The notes under the pieces: generated by a model
Databases searched by the model: none
What the model saw: the letters and a program-made list of their open reading frames with translations, nothing else
What the model was told of the DNA's origin: nothing
Translations under genes and position numbers: made by a program
Assembly: GCF_002699855.1 (NCBI RefSeq)
Contig: NZ_LKBW01000057.1
Coordinates: 1 to 64,000 of the forward strand
DNA: 64,000 nt
Source of the DNA: Pseudomonas amygdali
Lineage (GTDB): Bacteria; Pseudomonadota; Gammaproteobacteria; Pseudomonadales; Pseudomonadaceae
Direction of reading: 5' to 3'
Shown: one piece after another, positions 45,795 through 55,826 of the stretch
How positions within the stretch are numbered: position 1 is the first letter of the stretch
Layout: the number at the start of each line of letters is the position of its first letter

Positions 45795-47473
45795 TGGCAG
45801 GCCAGCTCTTCAATGACGTCGGCAGCATGTTCAGTTGCCCACTGCACATAACACACCTCCACCGGCATACCATGCTCGGCGCAGAAATCCAGCCAGCGCA
45901 GTTGGTTGTCCTGGAGACGATCCCCTGGTCCTTTGACCTCTATCATTCGATAACGCCGCTGCTCCGGGAAGAACTGGATCAAGTCCGGCATTCCGGTCCG
46001 GTTGGCTTTTACATCCTGCAACAGACGACGAAACCAGTGACGCAGGTGCTCAGCGGGCAGGCAATACAGTGCCTGCTCCAATAGCTGCGGCGTCAATGCA
46101 GCCCAGAATACGAAGGGTGATTGCAGGCCGAATTTGCTTTGAAAATGCTCGCGAATGGTCGTCAGATATTCACCTGACTCCAGTTGCATCAGGCAGGCAT
46201 CGAACAATGCCACCCTGTTTTGATAGAAATCCGGGCTGTACAGATCGCTGGGTGCACTGTGAAACGGGTGAAAGAATGCGCCAGGCAAGGGCGCGAAAAT
46301 GGCCTTCCAGCACAGCAGACCAAACAGGGAATTGATCAGCGCATTCTCGACGTAATGCACTTCCCCACCCTGCTCTTGTTCAAGGTGCTGGCGTATCAGA
46401 CGTTCGACACTCACCCCCGCCAATGGCGCAACCTGCACGTCCAGCCGCGAGACGATACGCGCCGCGCGCCTGCGCTCGACCGTCAGGCCGAGCTTGCGTT
46501 GCAGTCGTGGCAACACGCGCGACAAATGCTGAACCTCGGCATCACTTTCCGGGGCACTCCGCGCCTGCTGCACAAGCGTCATGGCGGCTGCGTATTCGGC
46601 GTTGCGTTCCAGCACCCGGATCTGCCGCGAACGCGCGCCGGGGTAGCTGGACTGACGGTACACCGCCATCGCCAGAGGCCAGTCCTGCAGGCGCTCGGCC
46701 TGTTGCCCGATGCGAAACAACAGTTTGGCGCGGCGCATATGCAACCACGCATTGCCGCACTGGACCGCGATGACCTGTTCGGCCAGCGCATGCAGATCGA
46801 TGCAGGCTTCCAGCGCTTCTCGACAGGCATGCAATTGCAGGCACACATCGATGTCGGCGCGCTGATTGATGACGCGCGACTGCACCGAAAATTCGACCTT
46901 TTCGTAGCGGTAGATACCCAGATCAGCCAGCACGAACTCCGACCACTCCTGATACAGATTGCCGAAGTACAACAATCGCAGGCGGTCACAGAGCGGCATG
47001 ATGTTCAGGCCGAACACGGCGTCAGACAACGTCGGGTGCCATTGCTCAAGTGCCTGTGGCGCTTCATACAACGGCTGCAAGCGCTCCAGCCATGCCTGCT
47101 TGCGCTCTGGCCCCTTGACTGCATGGGCTTTGAAGCACTGGGTCAGCTCGTCGCGGCGCAGCAACTGGAACAGTTCGCTCAAACCCAGTGGCGGGCTGGT
47201 GACGACCCAGCCGCGATCCAGCAGCGGCTGCACTGCCTCAAGAGGGTCGCCGATTTCGACGTAACTCAGTTTGCTGGCCCGAAACAATACGCCCTTGCGC
47301 ATCACCATGCGTACCAGCAGACCCTGGGCACGCACGGGCGCCTCGGCAAACTCGCTGATGAAACGGCGCTCGGCTGCGTCGAGCAGGTCGTCGTAGCGCA
47401 GGGCAATCCAGGCAAGGACCTGCCGGAAGTTTTCCAGGTAATAGAACGGATTGTCGAGAGGAGCAGTATTCAA
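45770..47473 (-). CDS. FAN1-type structure-specific nuclease (VRR-NUC)
   Basis: Protein of 567 residues, matching bacterial homologues of Fanconi-associated nuclease 1, such as the one characterised from P. aeruginosa. The C-terminal VRR-NUC active site is PDLIQFF (Asp497) plus MIEVKGPGDRLQDNQ (Glu512, Lys514). The middle has helical repeats (DWPLAMAVYRQSS, RQIRVLERNAEYAAAMTL) and the N-terminus a SAP-like region. Likely role: cutting 5' flaps in interstrand-crosslink repair. The start is TTG 47473; no ATG lies in frame near it. Stand-alone gene, divergent from the deoxyribosyltransferase-like gene. Confidence 0.88.
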   Translation of the reverse strand: MNTAPLDNPFYYLENFRQVLAWIALRYDDLLDAAERRFISEFAEAPVRAQGLLVRMVMRKGVLFRASKLSYVEIGDPLEAVQPLLDRGWVVTSPPLGLSELFQLLRRDELTQCFKAHAVKGPERKQAWLERLQPLYEAPQALEQWHPTLSDAVFGLNIMPLCDRLRLLYFGNLYQEWSEFVLADLGIYRYEKVEFSVQSRVINQRADIDVCLQLHACREALEACIDLHALAEQVIAVQCGNAWLHMRRAKLLFRIGQQAERLQDWPLAMAVYRQSSYPGARSRQIRVLERNAEYAAAMTLVQQARSAPESDAEVQHLSRVLPRLQRKLGLTVERRRAARIVSRLDVQVAPLAGVSVERLIRQHLEQEQGGEVHYVENALINSLFGLLCWKAIFAPLPGAFFHPFHSAPSDLYSPDFYQNRVALFDACLMQLESGEYLTTIREHFQSKFGLQSPFVFWAALTPQLLEQALYCLPAEHLRHWFRRLLQDVKANRTGMPDLIQFFPEQRRYRMIEVKGPGDRLQDNQLRWLDFCAEHGMPVEVCYVQWATEHAADVIEELACHQGALCSS

Positions 47474-47641
47474 GGCCAGCGTTCACATGAAAATGATCAG
47501 ACTGGACAAGAATACTGGTTACCCGTACAGATTCCAGCTCAAATACCTGCTGAGCGCCGGTCGGCCGATCAATGGCACGTATCGCGGCCAGACAGTCGGC
47601 CTTAGAATCAGTGGGATAACCTCTGTAGCCAAGAGTCGGAT

Positions 47642-48157
47642 ATGCAAACGCCACTGGTTTATCTCGCAGGCTTCGACGTGTTCCGGCCAGACGCCGTCGA
47701 GTACGGACGCTACCTCAAGGCGTTATGCTCGGCACACGGGCTTGAAGGTTTGTACCCCTTCGACAATGAAGTGACGCTCGGGCGCACGCCGCACGAAACT
47801 GCGCAGCAGATTTACTCGATGAATGTCGCAATGATTCACCGCTGCGCTGCCGTGCTGGTCAACCTGAATGTGTTTCGCGGTCTGGAGCCGGATTCGGGCA
47901 GCGCATTTGAAGTCGGTATGGCGGTGGCATTGAACAAGCCCGTTTGGGCGTACTTCGAGCCGGTGACCTCGTTGCGCGAACTGGTTTCTCATGATGAACA
48001 CGGGTTTGATCGCGACGGCTTTATGGTTGAGGACTTCGACTTGCCCCGCAACCTGATGCTCGCCTGTAGCTGGGCGGGTACCAGCTCTACAGTGGAGCTG
48101 GGTGCCGAGGCACTGGCAAGGTACCTGAATGGCTTAAAGGTCATGCCCGGCGAGTAG
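47642..48157 (+). CDS. Nucleoside 2-deoxyribosyltransferase-family protein
   Basis: Protein of 171 residues. The opening VYLAGFDVFRPDAVEYG and the central NVFRGLEPDSGSAFEVGMAV are the family's Rossmann-like and active-site stretches; the Glu of SAFEVG is the expected nucleophile. Members swap bases on deoxyribonucleosides or hydrolyse modified nucleotides. ATG 47642. It is divergent from the nuclease gene, so a shared theme of nucleotide or DNA maintenance is possible but unproven. Confidence 0.85.
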   Translation: MQTPLVYLAGFDVFRPDAVEYGRYLKALCSAHGLEGLYPFDNEVTLGRTPHETAQQIYSMNVAMIHRCAAVLVNLNVFRGLEPDSGSAFEVGMAVALNKPVWAYFEPVTSLRELVSHDEHGFDRDGFMVEDFDLPRNLMLACSWAGTSSTVELGAEALARYLNGLKVMPGE

Positions 48158-48171
48158 CTGAACGCACGCGC

Positions 48172-49074
48172 TCACCCCCAACCCAGAAAGTCCCCGCCGT
48201 TGTCACGCAGCATCTGCAACATGCCCTCTGCCGCTGGCGACAGGTAGCCGCCCTTGCGCAGGGTCACGCCGATGGTGCGTTTGAGCGTGGTCTGTTCCAG
48301 TGGCACTTCACGCAGGTGTTGCATGGTCTTGCCAAACTCCAGCGACTCGCGGGCGATGAAGCTCAGCAGGTTGCTTTGAGCAATCAAGCCTGGCAACAGG
48401 GAGATCGAGTTCGCCTCGATCTGCACTGTCGGCAGCGGCAGGCCGTTGGCAGCAAAGGTCGCGTCCAGCCACTTGCGTGATGAAACGCTGACTGGCGGAA
48501 GTACCCAGCGATACGCGCAGAGGTCACTCATCTTCAATGAGGTCTTGAAGATCGGGTGGTGTTTGCTGGCGACCACCACGGCTTCGTCCCTGAGTATGGC
48601 GAAGCTGGTGACGTCTTCGCTGTCGGGTGCCAGTGCGCAGATGATCATGTCCAGCTGCCCTGAACGCAGCGACTCACGCAACAGGTCATCCTGGCCTATC
48701 ACCAGCTTGAAAGTGACATCCGGCGTACGCTGTAACAGGGCCGAGGTCAGTTTCGGCATCAGGTATTCCGCCATCGTCGCGGCGCAGCCGACGCGAATGT
48801 TGCCCACCATGCCACTGGCGAAATCCCTTACTTCCCGCTGGGTCTGGGCAATGCTCTGCTGCAGTTCCTTGCCGCGTGCCTGCAACAGCTCACCCACCGG
48901 GGTCAGTTTGATGCGTCGGCCGTCACGCTGAAACAGCCGCGTTCCGAATGATTCCTCCAGCCGCTGAATGCTTTTTGTCAGCGCGGGCTGACTGCGATTG
49001 AGCTTTTCCGCGGCTCGCCCGAGGTGGCCCAGTTCGGCAATGGTTTCAAAATAAGTGAGATCGCGCAGGTCCAT
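48172..49074 (-). CDS. LysR-family transcriptional regulator
   Basis: Regulator of 300 residues: N-terminal helix-turn-helix (LGHLGRAAEKLNRSQPALTKSIQRLEE) and a complete effector domain (VGCAATMAEYLMPKLTSALL). ATG 49074 chosen; TTG 49083 is an alternative. It is divergent from the AbrB-family membrane gene at 49181 with about 105 bases between, the usual layout for a regulator and its target. Confidence 0.9.
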   Translation of the reverse strand: MDLRDLTYFETIAELGHLGRAAEKLNRSQPALTKSIQRLEESFGTRLFQRDGRRIKLTPVGELLQARGKELQQSIAQTQREVRDFASGMVGNIRVGCAATMAEYLMPKLTSALLQRTPDVTFKLVIGQDDLLRESLRSGQLDMIICALAPDSEDVTSFAILRDEAVVVASKHHPIFKTSLKMSDLCAYRWVLPPVSVSSRKWLDATFAANGLPLPTVQIEANSISLLPGLIAQSNLLSFIARESLEFGKTMQHLREVPLEQTTLKRTIGVTLRKGGYLSPAAEGMLQMLRDNGGDFLGWG

Positions 49075-49180
49075 ATCTATCAACCAAAGTTATCAATTCA
49101 TGATTATTAGAAAATAGACTTGATCGGTTGCCAAGTCGATACTGTTTGCATGTGATCCACCCGATTCAAGGAGAACGTCC

Positions 49181-50269
49181 TTGTCACACGCTTCACGCTT
49201 TTCACTTTCCACCCTTGCCCCGTCGACTCAATGGACGGGCCTGATCCTGATGGCCGGTGCTGCCGGTCAACTGCTCAAACTGTTCAATATGCCTGCTGCG
49301 ATGTTCCTCGGCCCCATGCTGGTTGCTATCGGCTTTGGCGTGTCGGGCGCCACCATCCGCATGCCCAAGCGGGCGTTTCAACTCGGCCAGGGCACCGTTG
49401 GTGTGCTGATTGCGCATGCCATGTCAGTCAGCGTATTGCTCACGGCGCTACAGTCCTGGCACGTCATGCTCCTGGCCACGATCCTGACTGTGGTGCTGAG
49501 CGCGGCGGTGGGTCTGGTACTGGTGCGCTTTGGCGGAATCCCGAGTAACACTGCCGCCTGGGGCACGTCGCCCGGCGCGGCTTCGGCGATGGTCGCCATG
49601 TCCGAGGATTACGGCGCAGACTCGCGAGTCGTTGCCACCATGCAATATGTGCGCGTGGTCTGCGTGGTCACCATCGGCGCGCTGGTCAGCCATTTCATCG
49701 GCGCACCGGATTCCGGGGCTGACCTGCACAGCACCGCAGCCGCCTTACATAGCCTGAACCTGATCGACCTCGCCCTGAGTCTGGCAGTGATCGTAACGGG
49801 CGTAGCACTGGGCTCGCGCCTGCCAGCGGGTGCCTTACTGGTGCCGTTGATGCTGGGCGGCGCGCTGCAACTGAGCGGCGTCATGCAGATCAGCATTCCT
49901 GACTGGCTGCTGCCAATTGGCTATGGTGCTATCGGCTGTTATGTAGGGCTGCGTTTCGACCGGCCGACAGTGCAATACGTGTGGCGACGACTGCCGATGA
50001 TGATTCTGGCCTCACTGCTGCTGATCGTTCTGTGCGCCCTGTCGGCCTGGCTGATTGCAGCGATGATGGGCAAGGATTACCTCTCAGTGTACCTGGCAAC
50101 CAGCCCGGGCGGCCTGGACACCATGGCCATTATTGCCATCGATACTCATGCCGATGTCGGCTTCGTGCTGGCCATGCAGACCCTGCGCCTGTTCGGCGTG
50201 ATCCTGACCGGCAGCTTCCTGGCCCGGCAGATTATTCGCCTGAGCGACAAACGCATCCCTGCGCTCTGA
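49181..50269 (+). CDS. AbrB-family membrane protein (putative transporter)
   Basis: Membrane protein of 362 residues with ten or so helices in two homologous halves, the AbrB/'ammonia monooxygenase' DUF family. The repeats are visible: GPMLVAIGFGVSGATIRMPK and GTSPGAASAMVAMSEDYGAD in the first half, SIPDWLLPIGYGAIGCYVGLRF and ATSPGGLDTMAIIAIDT in the second. It is not an ammonia monooxygenase; a transport role is likely. The start is TTG 49181, decided by AAGGAG 7 bases upstream. The LysR gene is divergent. Confidence 0.85.
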   Translation: MSHASRFSLSTLAPSTQWTGLILMAGAAGQLLKLFNMPAAMFLGPMLVAIGFGVSGATIRMPKRAFQLGQGTVGVLIAHAMSVSVLLTALQSWHVMLLATILTVVLSAAVGLVLVRFGGIPSNTAAWGTSPGAASAMVAMSEDYGADSRVVATMQYVRVVCVVTIGALVSHFIGAPDSGADLHSTAAALHSLNLIDLALSLAVIVTGVALGSRLPAGALLVPLMLGGALQLSGVMQISIPDWLLPIGYGAIGCYVGLRFDRPTVQYVWRRLPMMILASLLLIVLCALSAWLIAAMMGKDYLSVYLATSPGGLDTMAIIAIDTHADVGFVLAMQTLRLFGVILTGSFLARQIIRLSDKRIPAL

Positions 50270-50292
50270 TTGCCGATGCCAGGCTCAGCCGT

Positions 50293-51537
50293 TCACTCAT
50301 GCCCCGCCAGAGCACTGGCCAGGCTGGGTGCCAGCGGCAACACCGGCAACAGCGTCGCTTGATAGGCGTGATAAAGGTCCGGCTTGCCCGGCCAGATATC
50401 AGCACTTGGTTCGTTGCGCTGGTTCAGCTCATGGCGCCAGCTGCCATGCTCATGATCGATGAACAGGGTCTCGTTGAATTCCCAGAAACGGCGATACCAA
50501 TCTTCGTACTGTTGCTCGCCGGTACGTTGCAGCAACGCTGCAGCAGCAGCGGCCGCTTCGCAGTGGGTCCAGTGCAGGCGATGACGGACCACTGGCTGGT
50601 TCTGCCAGTCAAGGGTGTAGACGATACCCGGCGCACCGTCGACATCCCAGCCGTAGCGGCAGGCATTGGCAAACAGCTGGCGGGCGTCATCCAGTAACCA
50701 TTCCGGATTTGAACGCCCGGCGTGGCGACGCGCGGCCTCCAGATGCAGCACCAGCCGTGCCCACTCGAAGGCATGCCCCGGCGTGGTGCCGAACGGCCGG
50801 AAGCCATCAGCCGGGTTTTCGCGGTTGTAATCGGGCAGCGGTTGCCAGTTTTGTGTGAAGTGCTCGATGACCTGAAAATTGTTGGCCCCGGCATGTTGAT
50901 GGATCACCCGCTCGACAATGCTCAACGCCCGGTCGAGCCATTGAGCATCGCCGGTCACGTCGGCCAGCGCGAGGAAGGCTTCGGTGCTGTGCATGTTGCT
51001 GTTGGCGCCGCGATAGGCCTCTTCGTTGCTCCAGTCCTGCGCAAACGACTCACGCATGGCACCTTCCTGCTCGCTCCAGAAACGGGTCTGGATGATCTGG
51101 ATGGCCTCGGAAAGCAATGCTTGCGCGCCAGGCCGCCCCGCCACCACGGCAGAACTGGCCGCCAGTGCGACGAAAGCGTGCAGATACGCCTGTTTGTCGG
51201 TTTTGCCGCCGTCTTCGAGCGCGGCACTGAACCAGCCATCGTGTTCGGCATCGCGCAACGGGCCACGCAATGCGGCGATGCCATGATCGACCAGTGCGGC
51301 ACAGCCGGGTATGCCTTGCGCATGGGCCATGGCAAAACAGTGGGTCATACGTGCGGTATTCATGGTTTCGGCCGTGGCGCCGACCATCAGACGGCCGTAG
51401 TCATCCAGACTGCCAAAACCGTTGTCGAGTCGGGAAGCCTTGGCGAAGGTCAACAGACGGTTGCCTTCCAGTGCCAGCCATTGATGATGGGCTGGCGAGC
51501 GCAGCCAACTGCTGAAGGTGTGATTATTATTATCCAT
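50293..51537 (-). CDS. AGE-family sugar isomerase/epimerase (mannose-isomerase-like)
   Basis: Protein of 414 residues with the (alpha/alpha)6-barrel of the N-acylglucosamine 2-epimerase family. Typical stretches: ARMTHCFAMAHAQG (catalytic His region), ANSNMHSTEAFLALADVTGD, FGTTPGHAFEWARLVLHLE and HRLHWTHCEAAAAAAAL. The GHAFEW and HxxCEA signatures match YihS/D-mannose isomerase types. ATG 51537 chosen; the frame runs on to 51633. It would interconvert mannose and fructose-like sugars. Stand-alone. Confidence 0.85.
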   Translation of the reverse strand: MDNNNHTFSSWLRSPAHHQWLALEGNRLLTFAKASRLDNGFGSLDDYGRLMVGATAETMNTARMTHCFAMAHAQGIPGCAALVDHGIAALRGPLRDAEHDGWFSAALEDGGKTDKQAYLHAFVALAASSAVVAGRPGAQALLSEAIQIIQTRFWSEQEGAMRESFAQDWSNEEAYRGANSNMHSTEAFLALADVTGDAQWLDRALSIVERVIHQHAGANNFQVIEHFTQNWQPLPDYNRENPADGFRPFGTTPGHAFEWARLVLHLEAARRHAGRSNPEWLLDDARQLFANACRYGWDVDGAPGIVYTLDWQNQPVVRHRLHWTHCEAAAAAAALLQRTGEQQYEDWYRRFWEFNETLFIDHEHGSWRHELNQRNEPSADIWPGKPDLYHAYQATLLPVLPLAPSLASALAGHE

Positions 51538-51662
51538 GACGCGATGCCGCCCCCTTCGATAAGGTTGTGCCCAGACTGTACCGGAGGTCATTTCGACCGA
51601 GGGCATAATGCGCGTCCGGTCGATCGTCGGCAAGCGGACACAACCTGTATCAATGTAGGGTT

Positions 51663-53291
51663 TTACACCTTGAAGCGTGAGACCACCTGATTCAGGTCAG
51701 CAGCAAGACGCGACAATTCATGACTCGACGCACTGATCTGGTTGGCACCCTGAGACGACTGCATGGACAGATCGCGAATGTTGACGATGTTGCGGTCGAC
51801 TTCACGCGACACTTGCGCCTGTTCTTCCGCAGCGCTGGCAATCACCAGATTACGCTCGGAAATCTGATTGATCGACGATGTGATCTCACTCAACGACTCG
51901 CCCGCGCCCTTGGCCAGCGCCAACGTCGAATCGGCCCGGTCGTCGCGGCTGGTGTTCATCGAGTCGAGCGCCTGCGCAGAAACGCTGCGCATGGCATTGA
52001 CCATCGAGTCGATTTCCAGCGTCGACTGCTGGGTGCGATGCGCCAACGCACGGACTTCATCCGCCACTACCGCGAAACCACGGCCCGACTCGCCCGCGCG
52101 CGCCGCCTCGATGGCCGCGTTGAGCGCCAGCAGGTTGGTCTGTTCGGCAATCGAGCGGATCACGTCCAGCACCTTGCCGATATCCTGAGACTGATTGGCA
52201 AGGTTCTGCACCAGTGTCGAGGTGGCCTGCACGTTGTCGGTCAGTGTCTGGATCGACTGCACCGTCTCGATCACCCGCGTCTGGCCTGCCAGTGCCGAGG
52301 TACTGGACTGGGTGGAGGCGTCCGACGTGGACACGGCGTTACGCGCGACTTCTTCTACCGCCGAGGTCATTTCGTTGATCGCCGTGGCGGCCTGATCGAT
52401 CTCTGCATTCTGCTGGTTCAATCCGCGATAGCTGTCCTCGGTGACCGAGTTTAGCTCGGTGGCCGCCGACGCCAGCTGGGTAGCCGAGCTGCCGATGTGG
52501 CGCATGGCTTCACGCAGATTGACCTGCATCATTGCCAGCGCACGCAGCAGTCGGGTGACTTCGTCTTCGCCGTCGACCTCGATGGTATGGGTCAGGTCGC
52601 CGTTGGCAACCTGCTCGGCAGCAGTGACGGCACGTTGCAACGGCCCCACGATACTGCGGGTCAGCCAGAGCGCCAGACCGATGGTGCACAATGCGGCGAT
52701 AACGACAAAGACAATGACGATGTCACGCGATTTGTCGTACTGGGCTTCGGCCGACTTGCCTTCGGCATCCACCTTGGTGACATAGAAATCAGCCAGATCA
52801 TTGAGCTGTTTGCCGGAGCCATCGACGATCTGCTTCATATCGACCAGCAGCAGCTTGTTCAGACCGGTGCTGTCGCCCTGCCCGGCGAGAACAAAAGAGC
52901 GATCCAGCGCGCTGCGGTATTGACCCATGGTGACCATGAACTGGTCAGTCAGGGTCTTCTCTTCAGGGGTGTCGACGAACGTCTTGAGAATGCCCAGCTT
53001 CTTGTCCAGATCACCCAGACGTACGTCGAGCTGCCCGCGATAGGTCGGAATGCTTGCAGGGTCGGTGTCCAGCGCCATGCGCAAGGAGATGGTCCGGATA
53101 CGCAGCATGATTTCCCGGATATCGTTGACCACTCGCATGCTGGGCAGCCAATTGGTCTCCACTGCCACTTCGCTCTGGCGAATGGTCGACATCTGTACCA
53201 GCGCGAACCAGCCAAGTAAAGCCACCAACAGGGAAATCAGGGTAAAACCCAGACCGGCACGACGAGCGATTGTGAGTGTGCGTAGATTCAT
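51663..53291 (-). CDS. Methyl-accepting chemotaxis protein with four-helix-bundle sensor
   Basis: Chemoreceptor of 542 residues: membrane helix (14-33), a periplasmic 4HB_MCP four-helix bundle of about 155 residues, a second membrane helix ([19 protein letters not shown]), HAMP and the signalling domain with the tip [20 protein letters not shown] and [14 protein letters not shown]. The smaller sensor separates it from the Cache-type receptor at 6.6 kb. Ligand unknown; receptors of this type often sense organic or amino acids. ATG 53291 follows the motif GAGCACTGGTC. Confidence 0.92.
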   Translation of the reverse strand: MNLRTLTIARRAGLGFTLISLLVALLGWFALVQMSTIRQSEVAVETNWLPSMRVVNDIREIMLRIRTISLRMALDTDPASIPTYRGQLDVRLGDLDKKLGILKTFVDTPEEKTLTDQFMVTMGQYRSALDRSFVLAGQGDSTGLNKLLLVDMKQIVDGSGKQLNDLADFYVTKVDAEGKSAEAQYDKSRDIVIVFVVIAALCTIGLALWLTRSIVGPLQRAVTAAEQVANGDLTHTIEVDGEDEVTRLLRALAMMQVNLREAMRHIGSSATQLASAATELNSVTEDSYRGLNQQNAEIDQAATAINEMTSAVEEVARNAVSTSDASTQSSTSALAGQTRVIETVQSIQTLTDNVQATSTLVQNLANQSQDIGKVLDVIRSIAEQTNLLALNAAIEAARAGESGRGFAVVADEVRALAHRTQQSTLEIDSMVNAMRSVSAQALDSMNTSRDDRADSTLALAKGAGESLSEITSSINQISERNLVIASAAEEQAQVSREVDRNIVNIRDLSMQSSQGANQISASSHELSRLAADLNQVVSRFKV

Positions 53292-53471
53292 GACCAGTGC
53301 TCTTTTGTATTTGGAGGGCAGTATCTGACGCCAAGTTGTCAGACAACCGAGAGCGTATCGTCCTTGTCCGACAATTCTTTAGGATTGCTGGTGATAATCA
53401 GGTTTTTTACTCAAAATGCCGATCGGCCAACTGGACCGAGCCTGTGCAAGGCGCTGCCCGAAGGGCAGCCT

Positions 53472-54611
53472 TCAGCGTCCTGCCGCCATTTGCCAGAGCC
53501 GCGCCAGGTCACGCGCGCGGTCGTGCAGCAGGCGACTGGCATCGCGACAGTCCTGCTCAAGGCTCATCGGCCCGCTGGCCAGCGCGAAGGCCGCGCCAAT
53601 GCCGTGCGGGTAAAGCTGTTCGTAACCTTCGCCCAGCGTTCCAGCCAGCACGATCACTGGCACTTGCTGGCGTTGCGCGACTCGTGCGACGCCAAGCGGC
53701 GTCTTGCCGCGCAAGGTCTGCGCATCAAAACGGCCTTCGCCGGTGATAACCAGGTCGGCCCCGGTCAACGCCTGCTCCAGCCCGGTCAGCTCGGCAACCA
53801 CCTCAACGCCTGCGCGAAACGAGGCATTCAGATACGCCTTGGCAGCAAAGCCCATTCCGCCTGCCGCGCCGCTGCCAGGGCTGTTGCGCTGGTCCAGACC
53901 GAGGATCCGCGCCGAATGGTCGGCGAAACACCCAAGTGCGGCATCCAGCGCCACAACCTGCTCGGGCGATGCGCCTTTTTGCGGGCCGAAGATATGCGAG
54001 GCGCCATTCGGTCCACACAGAGGATTATCGACGTCGGCGGCAATCTCGACGCACACGTCAGACAAGCGCGGATCAAAGCCGCTCAGGTCGATACGGGCCA
54101 GATCGGCAAGCGCGAGACCGCCCGGTGGCAAGGGCTGATCGTCGGCATCGAGAAAGCGTGCGCCCAATGCCGAGAGCATGCCGCTGCCGCCGTCGTTGGT
54201 TGCGCTGCCACCGATGGCCAGAATCACGCGACGGGCACCCGCATCCAGTGCCGCCGAGATCAACTGGCCCGTACCTGCTGTGCTGGTCACACAGGCATCG
54301 CGCTGTGCCAGCGTCAGTAATTGCAAGCCACTGGCCATGGCCATTTCGATGATTGCCGTTCTGCTCTCGGCCAGCCAGCCCCAATGAGCCTGGACCGGAT
54401 CGCCCAGCGGTCCGCTGACCCGGGCGCTCATCAGTTCACCATTGCAGGCTGCCAGCAACGCTTCGATGGTGCCCTCCCCGCCATCTGCCATCGGGCATTT
54501 GATCAGTTGGGCATGCGGCCAGACCTCGGCCAGACCACTGGCGATGGCGTCGGCAACGGCCTGTGCACTGAGGCTGTCCTTGAACGAGTCGGGGGCGATG
54601 ACTATTTTCAT
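53472..54611 (-). CDS. garK: Glycerate 2-kinase (GarK/GlxK family)
   Basis: Kinase of 379 residues, Glycerate kinase type 1. Family stretches: VIAPDSFKDSLSAQAVADAI at the N-terminus, CPMADGGEGTIEAL, AIGGSATNDGGSGMLSALGA and DLVITGEGRFDAQTLRGKTP. It phosphorylates glycerate, the end product of glucarate/galactarate breakdown. ATG 54611 has GGAG 7 bases upstream. It lies 111 bases behind the cdaR locus, which in enteric bacteria regulates garK, and near gudD at 59.6 kb, so the diacid pathway is consistent. Confidence 0.9.
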   Translation of the reverse strand: MKIVIAPDSFKDSLSAQAVADAIASGLAEVWPHAQLIKCPMADGGEGTIEALLAACNGELMSARVSGPLGDPVQAHWGWLAESRTAIIEMAMASGLQLLTLAQRDACVTSTAGTGQLISAALDAGARRVILAIGGSATNDGGSGMLSALGARFLDADDQPLPPGGLALADLARIDLSGFDPRLSDVCVEIAADVDNPLCGPNGASHIFGPQKGASPEQVVALDAALGCFADHSARILGLDQRNSPGSGAAGGMGFAAKAYLNASFRAGVEVVAELTGLEQALTGADLVITGEGRFDAQTLRGKTPLGVARVAQRQQVPVIVLAGTLGEGYEQLYPHGIGAAFALASGPMSLEQDCRDASRLLHDRARDLARLWQMAAGR

Positions 54612-54722
54612 TGTTGTTCTCCATATCCGATGCTCGCATGCTCTCATCCGCCACCGGGTTTGCCGCCAGCCCTTCGCACAACGATCGGCAACCGTTATCG
54701 GGCATTTGAACAAAAACCGTGT

Positions 54723-55674
54723 TCAGTCGTGACGAGTGATCATCTGCGTGCCCAGATACAGACGCAGCAGGTCATTGGTCTTGTAAGGATCGCAGCCGGT
54801 CAGCTCGCCGATCTTCTCCAGCCGGTAACGCAGGCTGTTGCGATGGATGCCCAGGGCTTCGGCGCAGGCCTGGCTTTCGCCGCTGTACTCGAACCATTTG
54901 CACAGGGTGTCAAGCAGTTGTACGTGGTTATGCAAACGGCCAATCGGCTCGGCGACGTCTTCAGCCAGCCAGTCGTGGCGGTAGCGCCAGAACAGCACCG
55001 GCAAACGGTACGCCTCAAGACGCAGCAAGCGTTGCCCCGGCAGAGCCTGACTGGCGTAATCGAGCAGATCCCGCGCCGCCGCACAGGCATGACGCAAGGC
55101 AGGCAGGTCAGCAGACTGAGCCACGGTGGCCATGCGCAGCACCGGCCAGCGGTGCTCATCGAACTGCTTGAGCAGCAGCGCATCGTCACGTTCCTTGCCA
55201 GTGGCGCGGCACCAGTACAACAAGGTGGGCTCGCGCAGCACGCACCAGCTGTCGGCGTAACGCGTGCCAAGCCAGCAGGTCTTCGCTGCGCTGTGCCCGC
55301 CATTGCAGGTCAGCCTGCTGACGACGGTGTTCCATAAGCATCTCGGCGGTCATCTTCACCAGCTCGCCGTACACCCGGACCTCGTCGGGCTCGCCGGTGA
55401 TGCCGAGCACGCCGACCAATTGATGGTCAAGCATCAGCGGCAGATTGACCCCCGGCTTGACGCCACCGAGCTGCAACGCCGCCTGCGAATCAATTTCCAC
55501 CACCTGCCGGTTGGCCAGCACCCGCTGCGCGCCCTCATGACGGGTACACAAGCGCTCGGGGTCGCCACTGCCGATGATGATACCCAGGTAGTCCATGACA
55601 TTGACGTTGTAGGGCAGAATGGCCATGGCCCGGTCGACGATGTCCTGGGCCAGCGCCCGATCAAGGGCGAACAT
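54723..55674 (-). pseudogene. cdaR: CdaR sugar-diacid regulator, frameshifted
   Basis: Two minus-strand frames of one gene. The first (55674 down to about 55280) is the diacid-recognition domain (LDRALAQDIVDRAMAILPYN, GIIIGSGDPERLCTRHEGAQ). The second (about 55280 to 54723) ends in the PucR/CdaR helix-turn-helix ALGIHRNSLRYRLEKIGELT. The join falls near 55270-55285, within GACCTGCTGGCTTGGCACGC; a net loss of 3n+2 bases, or gain of 3n+1, explains the shift. ATG 55674 has GGAG 7 bases upstream. The DNA-binding domain is lost as read, so glucarate-responsive activation of the diacid genes may fail. Same strand as garK. Confidence 0.82.
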
Positions 55675-55826
55675 GAAAAGCTCCAGACGCGTGGCAAGGC
55701 TTGCAATGGTTAGGCATATGGATACATTTTGTTGAAGTTATAGAACGCCCGAGTGTGCCTGAAAGTGGTCACCGGCGCGACGTACATGGCAGAGTGCCCG
55801 CGTCGACCTTTTGAATTTCCACACAC

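Noticed and set aside
46184..47605. Plus-strand frame of about 470 codons opposite the FAN1-type gene
   Set aside because: Antisense shadow; the minus-strand frame carries the VRR-NUC active site.
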